A DNA stretch of 64,000 bases from Sulfurimonas gotlandica GD1 (GTDB taxonomy: Bacteria > Campylobacterota > Campylobacteria > Campylobacterales > Sulfurimonadaceae), in the NCBI RefSeq assembly GCF_000242915.1, contig NZ_AFRZ01000001.1, positions 1,612,001 to 1,676,000 of the forward strand. Reading direction: 5' to 3'. Position numbers and translations under genes: made by a program. Shown one piece after another: positions 24,901-33,329 of this stretch. The first letter of the stretch is position 1. Every line of letters starts with the position of its first letter. The notes under the pieces were generated by a model. It ran no database searches. It was given only the letters and a program-made list of their open reading frames with translations, and had not been told where the DNA came from.

Positions 24901-25003
24901 AGATTATATATAAAGTGAAGCTATTTAGCAATTTAGACAATTAACTTTTATATAAGTAAAAACTATATACAATTTTGAAATAAATTTAGCTTATTAGCTA
25001 AAT
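24901..25003. promoter_or_regulatory. Operator region B: second copy upstream of the ArsM fusion
   Basis: 24901-24957 matches 23429-23485, with 24921-24945 identical to 23449-23473. A perfect 8-bp-arm palindrome, ATTTAGCT-TATT-AGCTAAAT (24984-25003), begins 63 bases after the identical block, the same distance as in region A. The gene start is at 25022 behind AAGGA. Confidence 0.75.
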
Positions 25004-25021
25004 AGTATATAAGGACATTAA

Positions 25022-26380
25022 ATGGCTGATGTAAAACAGATAATAGAACTTTATTCAGAGTTAGTTGATAAACCAAATAAAGATTTTGGCTGGGATAAGG
25101 GAATTGAAAATGCCAAAGCACATAACTACTCTAAAGAGTGGTTTGAAAAACTACCGCTTAAAGTGTGGGACTATTGTGCTGCTGTTGGAAATCCGTTTGA
25201 GCAAGCGGATATACAAGAAGGTTCTACTGTTGTAGACCTAGGTTGTGGAGCAGGTGTAGATCTATTGGTGAGCGCTCTACTTGTTGGTGAAAATGGTAAG
25301 GCAATAGGTGTTGATATCACTCCTAAAATGGTTAAAAAAGCAAAAGAACATGCAGCTTTAGCAGGTTTTATAAATGTTGATGTTTTAGAGAGCAGTTTTG
25401 ATGATATTGATTTAGAAGATGAGTCTGTTGATGTCGTTATCTCTAATGGTGCTATAAATCTTACATCTTGTAAAGAGAGTGTCTTTGCTGAAATTTACAG
25501 AATATTAAAACCGAATGGGAAAATTTATTTTGCAGATATGATAGATATATCTGAGAATGATGACTCTTGTAGTGATGAAAGCTCTTGTTGTATATCTGAG
25601 TCACAAGACTGGGCTAACTGTGTGGCTGGAACACTACAAAAAGATAAGCTAATAGAGATAATCTCTAAAGCTGGATTTAGAAATGTAGAGTGTACAGGAT
25701 TAACACACTACAAAACATCAGATACTACATGCGGCGCAACTTTTAAAGCTGCAAAGATTGCATCGGATGAGTTAAGAGAAGCTCACTGGGATAATATCTT
25801 TAAAACAAAGGATTATACACAGGTTTTATGGCATCAGAACTCTCCTGATAAGTCCTTAGATCTAATAAAAAAATCCAACATAGGAAAGAAAAGTTCGATT
25901 ATTGACGTAGGATGCGGAGCTTCATATTTAGTTGATAAGTTAGTAGAAGATGGATATAAAGATATTACACTTCTTGATACATCCGCTACTTCTCTTGAGA
26001 TAGTAAAAGGAAGACTCTGGAGTCATGCTGATATTGTAGAGTATATTTGTTCAGATATTATGAACTATGAGAGTTCAAAAAAGTTTGATATCTGGCATGA
26101 TAGAGCTGTTTTTCACTTCTTAGTTCTCAAAAAAGAAAGAGCTAAATATTTTGAAGTTCTGCAAAATTCATTACAATCAGGCGCTATCGCAATAATAAAT
26201 ACATTTGCTACTGATGGTCCAATTCAATGCGCAGGCTTAGATATAGTTCAGTACGACAAAGAAAAAATGTTACAAGAACTACCTTCTGGACTAGAGCTTA
26301 TGGAGTACGATAAATATATACATCATACACCAAAGAATACAGATCAAAAATACAGCTGTTTTGTCATTAAAAAAGCATAA
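25022..26380 (+). CDS. ArsM-like arsenite methyltransferase fused to a second methyltransferase domain
   Basis: 452 residues in two SAM-dependent domains. Domain one (1-245) follows ArsM: C52 just before the fold, motif I VVDLGCGAGVD (70-80), VGVDITPKM, SNGAINL, C200 in NCVAGTL and C237 in TTCGATFKA. These three cysteines correspond to the As(III)-binding set of ArsM. Domain two (about 253-450) has a separate motif I IIDVGCGAS (293-301), LLDTS and DIWHDRAVFHFL, a class I methyltransferase of unknown substrate. A cysteine-rich insert (CSDESSCC, 183-190) lies in domain one. The gene is preceded by the second operator copy and is probably under ArsR control. Arsenic or another metalloid is the likely substrate. 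Confidence 0.82.
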   Translation: MADVKQIIELYSELVDKPNKDFGWDKGIENAKAHNYSKEWFEKLPLKVWDYCAAVGNPFEQADIQEGSTVVDLGCGAGVDLLVSALLVGENGKAIGVDITPKMVKKAKEHAALAGFINVDVLESSFDDIDLEDESVDVVISNGAINLTSCKESVFAEIYRILKPNGKIYFADMIDISENDDSCSDESSCCISESQDWANCVAGTLQKDKLIEIISKAGFRNVECTGLTHYKTSDTTCGATFKAAKIASDELREAHWDNIFKTKDYTQVLWHQNSPDKSLDLIKKSNIGKKSSIIDVGCGASYLVDKLVEDGYKDITLLDTSATSLEIVKGRLWSHADIVEYICSDIMNYESSKKFDIWHDRAVFHFLVLKKERAKYFEVLQNSLQSGAIAIINTFATDGPIQCAGLDIVQYDKEKMLQELPSGLELMEYDKYIHHTPKNTDQKYSCFVIKKA

Positions 26381-26386
26381 GTCCAA

Positions 26387-26419
26387 TGTAATCTCTATGT
26401 AACCAAACTATTTTATAAT
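26387..26419 (+). promoter_or_regulatory. Pho-type box and -10 upstream of the porin at 26449
   Basis: TGTAAT (26387-26392), five bases, TGTAAC (26398-26403), ten bases, TATAAT (26414-26419). It is nearly identical to the pstC element, including CAAACT just after the second repeat. It begins 7 bases after the methyltransferase stop. Confidence 0.85.
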
Positions 26420-26448
26420 TTCTTCAACAAAAAAAAGGAATTAAAATA

Positions 26449-27645
26449 ATGAAAAAAATAGTTTTATCAGCATTAGCTGCATTAACAATCGGTACAGTAG
26501 CTGCATCTGCTGGCGATGTAAAATTCTATACAGACGGCAATGGTCAAGTATTCACTACTGCTGGTGAAGGTCGTACTGAGATAAAAAGTAAAAAAACTCC
26601 AGTATTTTCTCATGCTGATAAATTAAAATTCAGTGGTTTAACTTATATTGGCTATACATATAATGACTACAAAGATGGATTGACATCTGATAACGTAACA
26701 GCTTATCAAAGTGACACATCTCAATTTGAATTAAGAAGAGCTTATTTTCAACTAAAAGCATACCTTTTAGATGATCCTAAATCTTATTACCGTGTTACAT
26801 TTGACATGTACCAAAATACAGAGAAAGATATGGTTGTTCGTGCTAAATATGCATATCTTTATTTAAATGAAGTTTTACCTTTTACTGGTGTAGAAATTGG
26901 TTTAGTTCACCGTCCATGGCATGACTATGAAGAACATAATGCTTGGTACTACCGTAATATTTCAAAAGTTTTAATTGAAGCTAAAAATGCTGGTGATTTA
27001 AGTAATTCAGCTGACTATGGTGTTAACTTTAAAACTAAAACAAAATATTTTGATAGTGAAATTGGTTTATTTAATGGTGAAGGGTATCACGCTACACAAG
27101 CAACTGGTACTGGTATGAGTCTTGAGTGGAGAGCAACTGCTCACTTACTTGGTGTAAACGGTAAAGATAAACAAACTATTAAAACTTATCTTGATGCTTC
27201 TTTCTTTGGTCAATACAACCAAGAACATAAAGCTAATGCAGCTGCACCAAGTGGCTTTGATGATTTAATCTTTACTGGACTTCATACAGTATATAATCAG
27301 CCAGAGTTCTTAATATCTGCTCAATATGTATTATCTAATGATACTGCTGAAAACTCTACTTATGTTTCTAAGCAAGCTGGTTCAGGTTACAGTGTAAATG
27401 GTGAATACCGTCTTGGAGATAAGAAAGAGTATAGAGCAATCGCTCGTTATGATAGTTGGACAGATAAAAAAGCAACAAGTTCAGCTGAGAAAGCAGATAA
27501 GGCATATATCGTTGGTGGTGTTTGGGAACAAAGCCATAATGTTCAATGGGTTGCTAATGCTATTGTTACTGATAATGAAGCAGGTAGTGATAGAGAAAAA
27601 TATAACGGCGTAGCTTACATGCTTACTGCTGAAGTTAAATTCTAA
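26449..27645 (+). CDS. Outer-membrane porin, phosphate-starvation-regulated (OprO/P-like candidate)
   Basis: 398 residues with a Sec signal peptide cleaved near SAGDVKF (about residue 21). Barrel strands such as LKFSGLTYIGYTYNDYKDG, QFELRRAYFQLKAYLLDDPKSYYRVTFDM and a final AYMLTAEVKF with C-terminal Phe indicate a trimeric-type porin. The RRAYFQLKA segment resembles the phosphate-selective porin O/P family. The Pho-type promoter supports a role in phosphate (and perhaps arsenate) entry. A strong terminator follows. Selectivity is inferred from regulation and weak similarity, not from identified binding lysines or arginines. Confidence 0.82.
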   Translation: MKKIVLSALAALTIGTVAASAGDVKFYTDGNGQVFTTAGEGRTEIKSKKTPVFSHADKLKFSGLTYIGYTYNDYKDGLTSDNVTAYQSDTSQFELRRAYFQLKAYLLDDPKSYYRVTFDMYQNTEKDMVVRAKYAYLYLNEVLPFTGVEIGLVHRPWHDYEEHNAWYYRNISKVLIEAKNAGDLSNSADYGVNFKTKTKYFDSEIGLFNGEGYHATQATGTGMSLEWRATAHLLGVNGKDKQTIKTYLDASFFGQYNQEHKANAAAPSGFDDLIFTGLHTVYNQPEFLISAQYVLSNDTAENSTYVSKQAGSGYSVNGEYRLGDKKEYRAIARYDSWTDKKATSSAEKADKAYIVGGVWEQSHNVQWVANAIVTDNEAGSDREKYNGVAYMLTAEVKF

Positions 27646-27667
27646 AAATTCTATTCTCCTTATTTTC

Positions 27668-27694
27668 GTAAAGCCCACTTGAACTGGGCTTTAC
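27668..27694 (+). terminator. Rho-independent terminator after the Pho-regulated porin
   Basis: GTAAAGCCCA (27668-27677) pairs perfectly with TGGGCTTTAC (27685-27694), 7-base loop, followed by a T-rich stretch. Confidence 0.85.
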
Positions 27695-27799
27695 ATTCTT
27701 CTCATATTTAAAATCAATCATTTTTAAAGTACATATTATGTTTTATGTGTTAGTATCTGTTATTGTGCAAAGTTTTTATTTGCTTATTAAGGGGTATAT

Positions 27800-29047
27800 A
27801 TGTCTTTTTTATTAGATATTGATCTTATTTCCACTAATATAGTAATCTATAAAAAAGTAGATGATGATTTCATCTTTGTAGCTTTTAATAAGATGGCTCA
27901 AAAGACAGAAGATGTAGATGCCAATGAACTTTTAGGTAAAAGACTTACTGAAGTGTTTCCTGGGGTTAGGGAGTTTGGTCTCTTTGATATACTTTTAAAA
28001 GTTCAAGAGAGTGGAAGAAGTGAAATATTTGAGACATCATTTTATAAAGACAGTAGAATTAGCGGTTGGCGTAGAAATGAGATAAAGAAACTCCATGATG
28101 GAAATTTAATAGTATTATATGAAGACAGTACAGTTCAAGTTGAAATCAAAAAACAATTAAATATACAAAAAAGTCTTCTAAGTACTATTTTTGACATAAT
28201 CCCAGACCTTATTTGGCTAAAAGATATTGATGGTATTTATCTATACTGTAATCCAAGATTTGAGCAGTTCTTCGGTGCAAAAGAAGCAGAAATACTCGGC
28301 TCAACAGACTTTGATTTTGTAGATGCAGATCTTGCAAACTTTTTTCGTAAGAATGATTTAAAAGCTTTAGAAGAAAATGCTCCAAGAAGAAATGAAGAGT
28401 ATCTTGTTTTTGCAGACGGTTCATATAGAGGTATGTTTGAGACTACAAAAGTACCTATGTACGATGATGAAAACAACCTCATAGGAATTTTAGGAATAGC
28501 GCATGATATCAATGAAAGAAAAGAGCATGAAGAGCAACTTAAAATATATGCAAGTCATGATGCATTGACAGGTTTAGCAAATAGAACACTATTTTTAGAA
28601 CGCTTATCTCAACTCCTAAAACAAAGAGAATCAGATATTAATGTTCATGCTGTTTTATTTATAGACTTAGACCACTTTAAAGTCATAAACGATGAAAAAG
28701 GACATGCTACAGGTGATAAAGTCCTGGTAGAAGTTGCCCATAGATTAAGAGGTCTTATTCGTAAAGGAGATACTTTATCGAGATTTGGTGGAGATGAGTT
28801 TACAATACTCTTAGAAAATATTCATAGTGCTGATGAAGCTGCAAAAGTAGCACAAAAAATATTAGATAAGTTAAGAGAACCAATAATAATTAATGAAGAC
28901 AATTATCAGGTTACAACCAGTATTGGTATCTCACTTTCTCCATATAACTCCAAGGACAGTGAAGTATTACTTCACTATGCGGACGTTGCTATGTATAAAG
29001 CTAAGTCAAATGGGAAGGATGGGTATAACTTCTTTACTAAAGATTAA
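27800..29047 (+). CDS. PAS-PAS-GGDEF diguanylate cyclase
   Basis: 415 residues, soluble. A degenerate PAS-like domain (about 5-115) is followed by a clear PAS domain (120-240, DIIPDLIWLKDIDGIYLYCNPRFEQFFG) and a GGDEF domain (250-413). The active site is intact (RFGGDEF, GGDEF at 330-334), and an RxxD product-inhibition site sits at 321-324, five residues before it. It should make cyclic di-GMP in response to a PAS signal and be feedback-controlled. The last four bases overlap the end of the convergent desaturase gene. Monocistronic. Confidence 0.92.
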   Translation: MSFLLDIDLISTNIVIYKKVDDDFIFVAFNKMAQKTEDVDANELLGKRLTEVFPGVREFGLFDILLKVQESGRSEIFETSFYKDSRISGWRRNEIKKLHDGNLIVLYEDSTVQVEIKKQLNIQKSLLSTIFDIIPDLIWLKDIDGIYLYCNPRFEQFFGAKEAEILGSTDFDFVDADLANFFRKNDLKALEENAPRRNEEYLVFADGSYRGMFETTKVPMYDDENNLIGILGIAHDINERKEHEEQLKIYASHDALTGLANRTLFLERLSQLLKQRESDINVHAVLFIDLDHFKVINDEKGHATGDKVLVEVAHRLRGLIRKGDTLSRFGGDEFTILLENIHSADEAAKVAQKILDKLREPIIINEDNYQVTTSIGISLSPYNSKDSEVLLHYADVAMYKAKSNGKDGYNFFTKD

Positions 29048-30399
29048 ATCCCATCTACACGAAGTAGTTTACTCTTTCCAACCATCAGGTCAATAGTCAT
29101 ACCGATTCTTTTAAACACACTCTCTTGTCTATATTCTATGTTATGTTTTCTACAAACTTCTTTTACGAGAGGTTGCATTTTTTGCTGATAACTCTGTGGT
29201 GTATTTGGAAAAAGATGATGCTCAATCTGATAGTTTAAGAACCCTTGTGAGAAGTCAATCAGATCAGAACCAGTGCTGTAATTTACACTACCCATGATCT
29301 GTCTTAGGTAGAACTCACCTTGTGACTTGTGAGGCTCGCTAAACTGGTAAATATCTCCCGCAGAATGGTTTGGTACAATCACTAAAAATGAGTGAAGATT
29401 TGCGTATACTTCAGCCATAAGCATGATAATTAAAGCACTAAAAACTGCGCTAGTTCCTAGTGGTAAAAACAGAAGTGGAAGTAGAGCAAACTTTACAAGA
29501 GCGTATGGAAGATAGAAATTTTTCCATAACTCTTTTCCATTCTCTGTAAATGGAGAAATTTGATACTCTGTAATCTCTGGAAGTCTCTTTTTTCTACGCT
29601 CTTTATTTTCTAAAATTCTAAGTGTGTTTGGCGCATAATAAACCGGTTTCCAAACTGCTGCAAACATGTAAACAATTACTCTTCTAAGCCACATTGGAAC
29701 CTTTGACTGGATGAGCCATTGAAGATTTCTTTCAACATTATCCGGATCATCATCTTCACCTAAATGGTAGTGATGCATAATGTTATGCTCATACTCCCAA
29801 GCTTCAGGTTTTATCCAATCTAACCAGTCAATATATCTTCGTTTGCCTCTTGCAAAACCAGATTTTGTGTATTGTTTGGGAATATTAGGGACTTTATCAT
29901 AAGCGCCATGTAAAATAGGATGAGCCACATTTGCCCATCTAGCTACATTTCCAACACCGACTAAAATAGCTGCAACAATACCTAAAGTCCAAAAACCAAA
30001 TGTACTTAAACCTATGGATATTTCTAGTGCCGTTGCCATATAAATTAAAAAGAAACCGCTTAGTGTTGCTCCTCTTCCCCATCTCTCAAGTTTTAACAGA
30101 TGCTGATAATCTTCTTCACCTACCGGGCCAAGATTAGCTTTTATCTCTTCTAAATCACGTTGAAGCTCTTCTTTATCAACATCTTCATATTTTGCATAAA
30201 CATGCGTGGAAGAGATCTTTTCTTCTTTTAAATGTTTTATTATTGGTTCTGATGAAGTAGATAACTCTTGAATTGCTATTTCTGCTTCATGTTTTAAAAT
30301 CTTCTCTTGGGCAGAAAGTTCTTCTGCTTCTTCGGTAGAGATTATTGATTCTCTTGCGTTTAATATATCTTCAAATACTTTATTTTCTCTAGCTGACAA
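29044..30399 (-). CDS. Membrane fatty acid desaturase with N-terminal extension
   Basis: 451 residues. Three histidine boxes: HPILH (160-164), HNIMHH (205-210) and QIEHH (about 393-397). Glutamine in the third box is typical of front-end and DesA3-like desaturases. Four membrane helices lie around 110-155 and 290-350. About 100 N-terminal residues are highly charged and helical, with no cytochrome b5 motif; this extension is unusual. It likely inserts a double bond in membrane lipid acyl chains. Start at 30399 with an upstream AAGGGA. Confidence 0.88.
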   Translation of the reverse strand: MSARENKVFEDILNARESIISTEEAEELSAQEKILKHEAEIAIQELSTSSEPIIKHLKEEKISSTHVYAKYEDVDKEELQRDLEEIKANLGPVGEEDYQHLLKLERWGRGATLSGFFLIYMATALEISIGLSTFGFWTLGIVAAILVGVGNVARWANVAHPILHGAYDKVPNIPKQYTKSGFARGKRRYIDWLDWIKPEAWEYEHNIMHHYHLGEDDDPDNVERNLQWLIQSKVPMWLRRVIVYMFAAVWKPVYYAPNTLRILENKERRKKRLPEITEYQISPFTENGKELWKNFYLPYALVKFALLPLLFLPLGTSAVFSALIIMLMAEVYANLHSFLVIVPNHSAGDIYQFSEPHKSQGEFYLRQIMGSVNYSTGSDLIDFSQGFLNYQIEHHLFPNTPQSYQQKMQPLVKEVCRKHNIEYRQESVFKRIGMTIDLMVGKSKLLRVDGI

Positions 30400-30544
30400 A
30401 ATTTCCCTTTTATTTCATATAATTATAATTCGTATTATAAGTAAAAATGCTTTAAAAGTACTTGTTAAATGACCTTAATATATAATAAACAGCATTTTGG
30501 ATAGAATATCAAGAATTTATAAAGTAATAATTATTGGAGAATCA

Positions 30545-31465
30545 ATGGACGCAGCCAAATATATTTGGATGAATGGAGAATTCGTAGCTTGGAATGATGC
30601 CAAGGTGCATGTACTTTCACACACAATTCATTATGGAAATGGTGTAATCGAAGGAACTAAGGCTTATAAAACAGAAAAAGGTTATGCTATTTTCCGCTTA
30701 AATGAGCATACTAAAAGATTAAAAGAGTCTGCAAAAATGACTCTTATAGATATTCCATATTCAGTAGAAGAGATGAATAAAGCTCAAATAGAGCTAATTA
30801 GAAAGAATGAGTTTACAGGTCTTAATGTTTACCTTCGTCCTTTCGCATTTTTAGGATATGGTGTAATGGGTGTTTACCATAAAGGTGCTCCAGTTGAGAC
30901 AGTAATGTCTGCTTGGGAATGGGGTGCTTATCTTGGTGAAGAGGGCCTGCAAAAAGGAATTAAACTTAAAATTGCATCAATGACAAGACCTGCTAACACG
31001 TCTAACATGGGGAAAGCGAAAGCTACTGCAAATTACCTAAACTCTCAAATGGCTAAGTATGAAGCAATAGACTGTGGATATGACGAAGCACTTTTACTTG
31101 ATGACCAAGGTTATGTTGCAGAAGCTTCCGGTGCAAGTTTCTTCATGGTTGTTGATGGAAAACTGGTAACTCCTCCAAGTGATAATGCACTTGTGTCTAT
31201 CACGCAAAAAACAGTTATTGAAATCGCTCAGGATATGGGCATTGAGGTTGAACGTCGTCGTATTAGTAGAGAGGAAGTTTATATTGCAGATGAAGCATTT
31301 TTAACTGGAACGGCTGCAGAGATTACTCCAGTTCGTATAGTTGATGCAAGAGAAATTGGGTGTGGTTCTCGTGGTGTGATTACAGAAAAAATTCAAAGTA
31401 CTTACTTTGACATAGTGTTTGGCAGAAATGCTAAGTATGAGCATTATTTAACGTATATAGATTAG
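30545..31465 (+). CDS. ilvE: Branched-chain amino acid aminotransferase
   Basis: 306 residues from the ATG at 30545, preceded by TTGGAGAA; a TTG-started frame upstream adds 16 residues with no ribosome site and is not used. The PLP-fold class IV pattern is clear: MNGEFVAWNDAKVHVLSHTIHYGNGVIEG, the catalytic lysine in GKAKATANYLNSQ, and the conserved EASGASFF and LTGTAAEITPV loops. It performs the last transamination to Leu, Ile and Val using glutamate. It stands alone. Confidence 0.94.
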   Translation: MDAAKYIWMNGEFVAWNDAKVHVLSHTIHYGNGVIEGTKAYKTEKGYAIFRLNEHTKRLKESAKMTLIDIPYSVEEMNKAQIELIRKNEFTGLNVYLRPFAFLGYGVMGVYHKGAPVETVMSAWEWGAYLGEEGLQKGIKLKIASMTRPANTSNMGKAKATANYLNSQMAKYEAIDCGYDEALLLDDQGYVAEASGASFFMVVDGKLVTPPSDNALVSITQKTVIEIAQDMGIEVERRRISREEVYIADEAFLTGTAAEITPVRIVDAREIGCGSRGVITEKIQSTYFDIVFGRNAKYEHYLTYID

Positions 31466-31544
31466 TTCACGTTTTAAATAGATATTGTGTAATTCATTTA
31501 TAAAGAACTATTATAATGACGAAAATATAAATTAAGGATATTTA

Positions 31545-32636
31545 ATGGCTTCAGATATGAATGACTATTTCAACAAGAAAAAAAGTGAAAGTGGTGGTTT
31601 TGGAAAAAAACCTACTGGTGGTTCTGGCGGTGGTGGTCCACAAATGCCAAAGATTGATATGAATTTCGGTGGCGGTAAAGCAGGGATAGTTTATTTTCTT
31701 GTAGCTGTTGTTGTAATGTTAGTTTTAGCAAAACCGTTCACAATCATTCAAGAGGGTGAGCGTGGTATTTTGAGTACAAATGGTAAGTACCAAGACCAAG
31801 CACTTCTTCCAGGACTTCACTTTATTATTCCAGTGATTCAGAAAGTTTATGTTGTAGATACTAAAGTTCGTATTATTAACTATGCTTCTCGTATTGAAGC
31901 TAGTGGTGGTAATGCAGCGGGTATCAATGTTAAACCTGCTATTACAGTTCTTGATAAGCGTGGTCTTCCTGTTTCTATTGAGCTGACTGTTCAGTACAGA
32001 CTTAACTCACAGTTCGCAGCACAGACTATCTCTAACTGGGGATTCTCTTGGGAAGATAAGATTATAAATCCTGTTGTTCGCGATGTTGTTCGTAATGTTG
32101 TTGGTAAGTATGATGCAGAATCACTTCCACAACAAAGAAATGTTATAGCTGACGAAATTGACAAAGGTGTAAGAGCTAGTGTAACAAGTCTTAAAAACTC
32201 TCCTGCAGATCTTCAGTCAGTTCAGCTTCGTGAGATTGGTTTACCAAACAAGGTAAAAGAACAGATCGAGCGTGTTCAAGTTGCAAAACAAGAAGTTCAA
32301 AAAGCTGAACAAGATGTACAGCGTGCGAAACAGGAAGCTCTTAAGCGTGCTGCTGAAGCAGAAGGTATGGCACAAAAAGCTAGAATTGAAGCACAAGGTA
32401 TAGCAGATGCTATTACAATTGATGCAGATGCAAAATCAAAAGCTAATTATTTGATTTCAAAATCATTGACTACTCAGCTGCTTCAGTTGGAGCAAATGAA
32501 AGTTCAAGGTCAATTTAATGATGCACTTCGTGAAAACAAAGATGCTAAAATTTTCTTAACACCTGGCGGTTCAACTCCAAATATTTGGGTTGATATGAAA
32601 AATGGTCATCAGACTAAAACATCTACAGGCCAGTAA
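31545..32636 (+). CDS. SPFH/prohibitin-type membrane protein (HflK/C-like)
   Basis: 363 residues. A glycine-rich N-terminus (15-48) precedes one membrane helix (about 49-66), then the SPFH domain (70-230, QEGERGILSTNGKYQDQALLPGLHFIIPVIQKVYVVDTK) and a long coiled coil (230-300, rich in A, E, K, Q) with a short C-terminal tail. These proteins oligomerise at membranes and regulate FtsH-type proteases or lipid domains. An 8-base gap separates it from hisIE, so they may be cotranscribed. A TATAAT is at 31512-31517. Confidence 0.88.
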   Translation: MASDMNDYFNKKKSESGGFGKKPTGGSGGGGPQMPKIDMNFGGGKAGIVYFLVAVVVMLVLAKPFTIIQEGERGILSTNGKYQDQALLPGLHFIIPVIQKVYVVDTKVRIINYASRIEASGGNAAGINVKPAITVLDKRGLPVSIELTVQYRLNSQFAAQTISNWGFSWEDKIINPVVRDVVRNVVGKYDAESLPQQRNVIADEIDKGVRASVTSLKNSPADLQSVQLREIGLPNKVKEQIERVQVAKQEVQKAEQDVQRAKQEALKRAAEAEGMAQKARIEAQGIADAITIDADAKSKANYLISKSLTTQLLQLEQMKVQGQFNDALRENKDAKIFLTPGGSTPNIWVDMKNGHQTKTSTGQ

Positions 32637-32644
32637 GTAGAAAT

Positions 32645-33325
32645 ATGCAAGATGCAATAAATCGAATTGATTGGCAAAAGTGTGAACTTTTGCCTGTTAT
32701 TGTTCAAGATAACTCAAATAGCGAAGTTCTAATGATGGCTTATATGGATAAGCAAGCTTTAGAACTTTCATTAACTACAAAAGTGGCACATTACTTTTCA
32801 CGTACAAAGCAACGCATCTGGAAAAAAGGTGAGAGCAGTGGGCATATTCAAAAAATTCACTCTTTTAGCATTGACTGCGATAATGACACTCTTCTCATAA
32901 AAGTCACTCAAGAGGGTGTTGCTTGTCATACAGGTCGTCGCACATGTTTTTTTACTGAGTTAGAATCTGGCGCTACAAACTCAGAAGTAGAAGTAAATAC
33001 TGATGCTATATATGGCGTGATAGACACTCTTTATCATACTATTCAAGAGAGAAAAAATGCAGATCCGGAGAGTTCATGGACAGCTAAGCTAATCTCTAAA
33101 GGTGACAATACAATTTTGAAAAAAGTTGTAGAAGAGGCAGGTGAATTTAGTTTTGCATACAAAGATAATGATGAGTCGGAGATGATATATGAAGCTGCTG
33201 ATTTGACTTACCATATGCTTGTAGCACTTGCTGTTAAAAATATCTCTCCTGATCGCATCAAACAAGAGCTAGCTCGTAGATTTGATATGAGTGGAATAGC
33301 TGAGAAAAATTCAAGAGATAAGTAG
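32645..33325 (+). CDS. hisIE: Bifunctional phosphoribosyl-AMP cyclohydrolase / phosphoribosyl-ATP pyrophosphatase
   Basis: 226 residues, fused HisI (1-115) and HisE (about 125-222). HisI shows LMMAYMDKQALELS, HYFSRTKQRIWKKGESSGH and the zinc site around DCDNDTLL and CHTGRRTC. HisE shows DTLYHTIQERKNADPESSWTAKL and KKVVEEAGEFSFAYKD. It catalyses steps two and three of histidine synthesis. Other his genes are not in the window. The next two genes follow closely. Confidence 0.95.
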   Translation: MQDAINRIDWQKCELLPVIVQDNSNSEVLMMAYMDKQALELSLTTKVAHYFSRTKQRIWKKGESSGHIQKIHSFSIDCDNDTLLIKVTQEGVACHTGRRTCFFTELESGATNSEVEVNTDAIYGVIDTLYHTIQERKNADPESSWTAKLISKGDNTILKKVVEEAGEFSFAYKDNDESEMIYEAADLTYHMLVALAVKNISPDRIKQELARRFDMSGIAEKNSRDK

Positions 33326-33329
33326 ATAG

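Noticed and set aside
23429-25003. The duplicated region as ends of a transposon around the porin gene
   Set aside because: The copies are direct, not terminal inverted repeats, no transposase is present, and each lies at a promoter with constant spacing to a palindrome.
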